DNA of 64,000 nucleotides, from contig JAHDVF020000883.1 in NCBI GenBank assembly GCA_022606425.2, positions 62,001 to 126,000 on the forward strand, read 5' to 3'. The notes beneath the pieces are model-generated. The model had not been told where the DNA came from. It worked only from the letters and a program-made list of their open reading frames with translations, and ran no database searches. Below are positions 44,601 through 53,600 of this stretch, one piece after another. A program made the position numbers and the translations under genes. This stretch comes from Lepidostoma basale. Taxonomy: Eukaryota; Arthropoda; Insecta; Trichoptera; Lepidostomatidae. Position 1 is the stretch's first letter. Each line of letters begins with the position of its first letter.

Positions 44601-47600
44601 ACGCCGTCTCCCCGAAAGGGTAGGCAGAAAGAATGGACTGTCACACTTTAACCGATGCGGCACTCCATCCTTCTCTTTTCGCCCCGCGGGAGACGCGGTG
44701 TGATGGAGTTTAATCTTTCAAAATCAGATTTTAAATCCCATTTTAGGTGCATTTTAAATCTATACAGGAATTTCCTGGAGAGACCACATCACGAATGAGG
44801 AGGTTCTCCAAAGAATCGAAGGAGGAAGGCACCTGCTCAGGACCTTGTCCGAAAGGCGTACAAGATGGATCGGCCATGTAATACGTCAAGAAGTTCTCTT
44901 GCATGCCATAATGGAGGGTATGACCGAGGGGATAAACTCTAGGGGACGCCCACGCCGAGAGTACCTGGAGGACCTGTTGGTGGACGTGCGCTGCTCATCA
45001 TATGCAGATTTCAAAAGAGCCGCACAAGACAGGGAAGAATGGAAGAGAAGAATAGAAGAAATTGCTGCAAACCAATCCCAGGATTGAAACTTTCTAACTA
45101 ACAAAAAATAATTTTCTGTGTCACCAAACTTATGTTCTTGTATAATATAATATAATAATGTATTTAAAAATACAAGAAGAAATATAATTAATAAGCTATA
45201 AATAGACAATAATAATGAGTTTGTTAACTCAGAAACACGAATTATAAATAAATGTTCGTGAAGAAATCACATAATCTTTCTTTTCATAACATTTCTGCAC
45301 ATAACGTAAATGACATAACATTCTGATAGAAATGAAGTTCGTGACACATCGAATAGTAACATACTTCAGAGTGATAAAGCCCGGCTTCAAATCCATACAA
45401 AAAATTGTAGATATCTTCTGGTATATATGCACCTAGTTAAAAGATTACAAGCCAAAAATACATAAGAGCGACAGAGACCCTTTAACATTTTGCAAGCCCA
45501 ATATGAAGCCCATCGAAAACATGAAACAAAACATGTGAACGTAGGCGATTTCCTGGGTATCTCACCCACGGTACGTATGAGTGAAATAAAATACGGCGCG
45601 TATGAGTGGAACAAAACATACACTTAGGTCATTTCTGCGCATGTCAGTGGAGTCATTTGCAACGCAACGAATTAAATCGCTTTAACTTGCGCGAAAATTC
45701 AAAATATTATTCTATTTGTAGACGGCTCAAATGCGCAAAAAACAATGTTTTATTAAAGATTTTTAAGACAAGTACGGCTTTTCGGCTTGTATGGAAGTAC
45801 CGCCACTGCGTACAAGCAGTTTACGTCATATGTCGAAAGTGTAACATTATTTCTGGATCTTGGGATGCCACTTGGATCTTTGATGTAGTAGTTTCCTGTT
45901 CCTTTCCACTTTCATTACAGCAGGTTATTTGTACCAAATAACTGTGTATAACTTTTTGGCTATTGATTTTCATGACATGCGATAGATACCTAATCTATTG
46001 TCTTGTAAATTCTACACCAGACTAAAAATAGTGTGACAATCACGGGATTGAATCCGGGACTTATGGTGTGGGAGTCGTAGCTCTTGCCACTCTGCTACGA
46101 AGGTCCTCGAAAAAGATAATATATAAGCGGTGCGGTATACCTGAGTCAATCTCCCTCCACTTGGGGTGGCTGGACAGCAGCTTCTCGCTGGTGTAGAAGG
46201 GGGCGGCCATGGGCGTGGGGTGCAGGGTGTAGTACAGGGCGCCCCCCTCCGTTCCCGCCAGGTTGTACCCCACGATCTAAACAGACAATTACTATAAATG
46301 TAACAGCTCTGGTTCCATCCTGAAATAATCTGGCATAAAACAAGTATCCCTACCTACCTAACCATCACGCCATTTCTCCGGATGGGTAGGCAGAGAGGAT
46401 GGATCGCCGATGCTCTGTCCTGGCATACCTCTCGGGATTCCTCTACATTCATACATCGTACCATGCACGCACGTCGATTATTCCAACTTCGAATGTGACC
46501 GCCTTTTAGTAATTGATTAATTTGGTCATGCCATGTTTTCCTCGGTCGTCCTCGGCTTCTTCTTCCACTCACACTGCTTGTGTACAACTTTTTAACCATT
46601 CTACTTTCATCCATTCGTTCCATATGTCCAAACCATCACAGGGATTCTTTTTTAATTTTATCCATGATGCAGTCATCTGCCTTACATTTATTTCTTATTC
46701 AAGTTATCAATTATATACGAGTATATGTATAATTCTAGTTCTAGTGCCGACCCTTATGTATGGAAGTGAAGCTTGTAGTCGGCAGAAGAAGGATGAAATT
46801 AGGATAAATGCTGTAGAAATGGGATCACTAAGAAGGATGCGCGGAAAAACAATGTATGATAGAATATCTAATAATGAAGTAAGAAAGGAATGTAAGGCGG
46901 ATGAATGCGTGATAAATAAAATCAAGAAAGGGTCACTAAGGCGGTTTGGACATGTGGAACGAATGGATGAGGGAAGAATGGTTAAAAAGATATATACAAG
47001 TAGTGTGAATGGGAAAAGAAGTCGAGGAAGGACAAGACATGGCATGACCAAATTAATCAATTACTGAAAGGCGGCCATGTTCGAAGTAGGAACAATCGAC
47101 GAGCGTGCATGTCACAATGTGTGAATGTAGAAGATGCGCGAGAGTTATGTCAGGATAGAACAATGTGGCGATCCATCCTCTCTGCCTACCCCTCTGGGGA
47201 AACGGCGTGATGGTTATTTAGTAAGTTAGGTATTATATAATTTTTATTGTCCATTCCAGCACGATTTTCCAGTTTAGAAATAACCATTATAATAATATGC
47301 TAACTTTTAAAACGCCATTTTTGTGATGTAATCAGCTCAAGGGCGTATTAAGACGTGTTTTAAATCTAAAAATCTGAATTTCTAAATATGAACACTGCAT
47401 CTGATATTCGTGATCGGTTTTAAATTGAGTATGAAATATGAAATAGATGAGTTTTCAGCTTAGATCTGAAATCTGTCGGATCATTTATGCATCTGAGGTG
47501 TGAAGGGAGATTGTTCCAAGCTGATGGGCCAGCTACTGCGAAGGCTCGATCACAGAAATTTGTACTAGAGCAATGTTTCAGCTCAATTAATCTTCCTATT

Positions 47601-50600
47601 GCCGAGGAGTTCGCCGAGGGAAGTATTGATTTCCTTGTATTTAGGCTGTCCATTATACAGAATTTGGTGTCATTCCATAATCTTCTTCTTCTTCTTCTTC
47701 TTTTGATAGATCTGACGATCTGTGACACAGAAATCATATCTCGTCGGATGATGAGATCCAGCTGTCCCTCCATCTCTTAGGCGGTCTTCCAGGTGGGCGG
47801 TGTCCGGAAGGGATTTCATAGGCGGCTGTATATGCGAGTCTGTCACCATCCATTCGGGCTACATGGTCCCTCCAGTATCTTCTTCTGGATCTACTTCACT
47901 GAACGATATCCTCTATTTCGCAGGTTTTCCTTATGTCTGCGTTGCGGACACGATCTCGGAGGGTTTTTCCAGTAATTGATCTTAGGACCTTCATCTCCGA
48001 TGTTCTAAGTAGTCCCTTGGTTCGCACAGTGTCAGCCCGCATCTCTACAGCGTACGTCATGATGGGTCGCACGCATGTTTTGTATATTCTGATCTTGCTG
48101 TCGATACGCATGTGCTTGTTTTTCCATACCAGATTCTTCAGGCATCCTGACACGGCAGAGGCTTTACTGACTTGTTCACGTACTTCGGTATAAAGGTCAC
48201 TTTGGCTGCAGATCTCCACTCCCAAATACCAGAAACTCATCACCTGCTCCACAGGTATATCATCAACAGTCAGTTTACATCTTGCAGGTTGCCTAGATAT
48301 AGTGAGACTTTTTGTTTTGTTGACTGATATAGCCATATTTAGCCTTTGGGATACTGTGTGGAATTTGTACAACATTCTTTGCAGGTCATCTTCAGACTCT
48401 GCTATTAATGCGGCATCGTCCGCATAGCAAATGACATTCACAGTTTTACTGCCCATTTTATAACCTAGTCCCAGGCCAGCTACCTCTTCTATAATTTCGT
48501 CCATAATAAGATTGAACAGAAAGGGGCTCTAACTATCTCCCTGTCTTATACCATTGCTTGTAGGAATTTCCCTAGACAGTTCATTGTCAACCTTAATTTT
48601 CGTTTTGCAATTGGTATATAGGTCTTGGACAGTCTTTATCAATGTATTGGATATTCCTCCTTCCTGTAATTTTCTTACAATATCTCTTAACAACACCCTG
48701 TCAAATGCCTTAGTCAGATCGACAAAACATATATAGGCTACTTTATTATATTCAATTGCTTTCTCTTTCATTTGCCTCAGAATGAAGATTGCATCTGTTG
48801 TGGAGCGATTTCGTCGAAAACCCTGCTGTTCTTCCCTATTCGTTATCTTTTGCTCAAGTTTCGTTTTCAGAATACTTGTAAATAGCTTAAGCATTGTGCA
48901 TAATAAGGAGATACCTCTGTAGTTCTCTAGGTTTTTCTTTTGCCCTTTCTTAAATACAGGTGTTGTTATACTTATTCTCCATTCCTGTGGTATAGTTCTA
49001 GCGGCCAATATCCTGTTAAATATGTTTTGGATCTCTTTTATACATTCTACGCCAGAGTACTTAATTAATTCATTGGGGATGTTATCGATTCCGGGAGCCT
49101 TCCTATTTTTCAGCTTCTTAATATGTGTCAGTGTCTCTATTTCACTGAATGTTTCTTCTACAGTAGCTTCAATTGTCGGGTATCTGTGCCCCGGGTCCAT
49201 AGAATAGAGTTGTTTGAAGTACCTTTCCCATTCATCAATTGGAATTTTTGTTGTCTGAGTGTATTCATTGATAGGCTTTCTTTGGTTTTTAAGTAGTTTC
49301 CACACTTTTCTTTGGGCACCATGAAGGTCATATTCCATATTTTTTGAGAATTTGGCCCAATATTCTGTTTTTATTTTCTTGATTTCCGCGTTGACTCTGT
49401 TTCTTGTATTCTTATATTTGCGGTATTCTTCTGGTGTGGGGTTGCTCTTATATATTAAGTAGCTTTGTCTTTTTTCTTTGGCAAGGGTTCCATAATAATA
49501 ATAATAATAATAATAATAATATGCTAACTTTTAAAGCGCCGTTTTTGTGATGTAATCACTTCAAGGGCGCATTAAGACGTGTTTTAAATCTAAAAATCTA
49601 AATGTGACCACTTAAAAAACGATCGGTTTAAAAGTATAGTAGAACAAAATATAAATGTTTAAATTGGGTATGAAATATGAAAAAGATGGGTTTTCAATTT
49701 AGATCTGAAATCTGTCGGATCATTTATGCATCTAAGGTGTGAAGGGAGATTGTTCCAAGCTGATGGACCGGCTACCGCGAACGCTCGATCCCCGAAATTC
49801 GTACTGGGGCAACGCTTCGGCTCAACTAATCTTCTATTGCAGAAGAGTTCGCTGAGCGAAAGTATGGATTTCCTTAAATTAAGGCTGTCCATTATACAGA
49901 GTTCGGATATATAACTTGGTGCCATTCCATGTAGCGCTTTGAAGACTGTCCAGCAGAGTCTTTACTGGATTCATCTGGACTTTTACGCCAGTGAAGTTCT
50001 TTTGCTGTGTTATATGGGACTTTTTTGGAATACCTTGAACCATGATGTTGTCCAACCGATAGCAGAGGAACAAAAAGAAGAAGAAATACTTCATCTGTCA
50101 ACTCGTAATAGTTACCGATTATTGTAAACCTTACATTATTGAACGGGGTTGGTTTCTAGCTTAATTATAAATACATACCACAATTTAAAAGGCACAATAC
50201 TCTCAAACGCACTGGTTCCTCGAATCTACCTCTAGAGATCTCATTTCTACTGCATTTATTACTCTTAAACTAATGTATGGAAAATCTGTACATGATAGCG
50301 TGTCAAATGAAAATATATGAAGTGAATGCGCTTTGAATGATGGTGTTATGAACAAAATAATGAAAGGATCATTAAGATGGTTTGGACACATGGAAAGAAT
50401 AAATGAAGAAAGAATGGTAAAAAAAATATTATGTGTTAATGATACAAATGGAACTAGAAATAGAGGAAGACTAAATCAAACCATCTTAATGACCCTTTCC
50501 TTATTTTGTTCATAACACTTTCATTCGCACCACATTCACTTCTTATACTTGCATTTGCCACTCTATCATATACAGATTTTCCACACATTCGTCTTAGAGA

Positions 50601-53600
50601 TCTCATTTCTACTGCATTTATTCTACTTTCATCCTTCTTTTGCCAGTTCCGTGCTTCACTTCCATACATATTTAATTTATGTTCCACGTATCCACCGTTT
50701 TTTAATTTAGCACATAATGTAATAACACATTATGTTTTTTTCGATGTTGCACATGTTGACATGGACGATCCGGACTTTTGTGTTTATTTAATCTTACTCT
50801 CATCAATATTCTTCTTCTTCTTCTTCGATAGCCCTACAGCTCATATCGAGCCTTAGCCTCCAGTATTCTTCGCCTCCAACTCCTCCTGTCCTCCGCTTCG
50901 ACCCTCCAATCTGACACTCTTAACAATCTTGCTCCATCTCTCTCAACTTCATCCTCCCATCGCAGCCTTGGTCGTCTAATTGGTCTTCTACCACCTGGGT
51001 GCCACTCCAGCAATCTTTTTGGGGTTCGCGATGACGGCATCCTGTGCACGTGACCGGCCCATCTCAGTCTATTCAGTCTGACCTGTGTGGAGAGACTGGG
51101 AGCTTTGTAAATATTGTACAGCTCGTCATTATGCCGCACTCTCCAGCCTTCACCGTCATTCACAGGCCCCAGAATTCTGCGCAGCACCCTTCTCTCAAAA
51201 GTATCCAGTCGCTCTGCAGATTTCGCTGTCATTGTCCACGCCTCACACCCATAGGTCACTACTGTTCGGATGATTGTTTTATACAGGGTGATTTTGGTTT
51301 TCCAGTGTACGTTTCTTGATTTGAGCGCTGGTAGTAGAGAGAAGAATGTTTTGTTACCAATTGTGATTCTTCTTTCGATTTCCTTGTGATCTTCGTTTTC
51401 TTTTGTTATAGACGAGCCCAGGTAAATGAAGTCCTCCACCATCTTAAAGTTGTATCTATCCTCTCATCAATATTAATAAATAAATTGTAAATGTGTTGCG
51501 TGTTTGTTTACAGTTGAGTTCATTGTGTATTATTTTTGAATATCGTAATCGGCCACGAAAATATTATTGAAAGTTATTAAAGATAACGCGCCACACTGAC
51601 CGAGTGCCGCGGCCACCGCTACCACGGGCGGCACGCGCACTCTCATGTTCAGAGATAACACGCTCTTATCATCCCGCTAGCGGAATTGCGGTAAGAAAAA
51701 TTATGAATACAATCAAAGTGAGAGTTTGGTGATCTGTCTAATTTTGACCTTTATGGATTCACGACGACGGCAGTGGACCAAACATGGCACCGGAAGTAGA
51801 ATTCTTAATAAAGGATCATTAAGATGGTTTAGATTTAGGTTGCACTTAGAGTTGTCATCGCAAACAAAAACCTATCCAAAAAAGCTAGAATGGCAGTGCA
51901 CAATGGTGTTCTTCTACCGACCCTTATGTATGGAAGCGAAGCCATTCATAACATTCGCACTGCTTTCACTTGTTATATTTTCATTTGACACTCTATCATG
52001 CACAGATTTTCCATACATTAGTTTAAGAGATATCATTTTTACTGCATTTATTCCACTTTCATCCTTCTTTTGCTCCTTCTATACATAAGGGTCGGCACAA
52101 GAACACCATTGTGCCCTGCCATTCCGGGTCTCACACCGAACCGGTGGAAGCCAATGTGGTGGAATTATTACTCTATTTCTAGTTACATTTCCATATACAT
52201 TATTTTCCATTCTTTTTACATTAATTCGTTCTGCGTATCTAAACCATCTTAACTAACTAACTAACCATCACGCCGTCTCCCCGAAGGGGTAGGCAGAAAG
52301 AATGGACTGCCACACTTTTCTTTCCTGATATATTTCTCTAGCTTCCTCAACATTCATACATCGTGTCATGCACGCGCGCCGATTTCTCTGACTCCTCACA
52401 TGGCCGACATTCAATATTTGATTTATTTGATCGTGCCACGTTTTCCTCGGTCTTCCTCTATTTCTGGTTCCATTTACGTCGTTAACATATAATTTTTTTA
52501 CCATTCTTTCTTCATTCATTCTTTCCATATGTCCAAACCATCTTAATGATCCTTTCATTATTTTGTTCATAACACCATTATTCGCACCGCATTCACTTCT
52601 TATATTTTCATTCGACACTATCATGCAGAGTATTCACACATTCGTCTAAGAGATCTCATTTCTACTGCATTTATTCTACTTTCATCCTTCTTTTCCCAGT
52701 TCCATGCTTCGCTTCCATACATTTTTTTAAATGTATATTTTGCTAAAATCCACTAATGTTTGTGTCTTCAACCGGTTTCAAGAAAACACAAACATTAATG
52801 GGTTTTAACTAAATATACATTTTAAAAATATATATATTATTCATATTTTCAATGAAGTTCTACCATGAAATTTCAAATAACAATATTATTTTTTAAACAA
52901 ATATACTATTTTCATCCTTCTTTTGCCAGCTCCAAGCGTCACTTCCCAATATAAGGATTGGCACTAGAACTCTTTTATATAATATAATTCAGTACAAATT
53001 CAATTTTTATTTATTTATTTTAGGGCATCAAACAGCGAATAAGTCTATATATGAGGGTATTATTTGCAAACCCGGCAAACTCCACCAACAATCAAAAGTG
53101 AGATATGAATTTGGTATTATTCATAATACATTTGCACACAATTTTTATTGATTTTCAGTTTCAAATTGGGCTTTATTCTGAAGAATTTTGCTATTAAAAT
53201 ATAGGGTTTGTTGCAAACATGGCAACCTCCACTTGAGTGTTGCAAAGCTGGCAAACTCCAAAATGAAATTCATTATTTTACTTTAATTATCAACATAATG
53301 ATGATTATTTCATGGCTGATTACTTTTAAAATACTAATTGGTTGAGATGAAAAAAAGAAATATTGTAAAAAAGCGCATTTTATTAGCGTATCAGTTTTTT
53401 TGCGATTTACTCAAAATTTGCGGTTTTGCCAGGTTTGCAACTAATACCCTCATATAAAAATACACAAATAAGTACTCAAATAAAGCCAATTACATGTTAC
53501 CACAAATATAAATGAATGAACAGAGTTAACATTATAGACTTATGAAACCAGATTTAACTAAATTAAAACCAAGATAAAACTAACTAAGCTAATAGTATAA

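Noticed and set aside
51590..51680. An alternative first exon of UVRAG in the GC-rich patch of intron 1
   Set aside because: A 38-codon minus-strand frame starts there, but I see no clear donor and no link to the conserved C2 start in exon 2.
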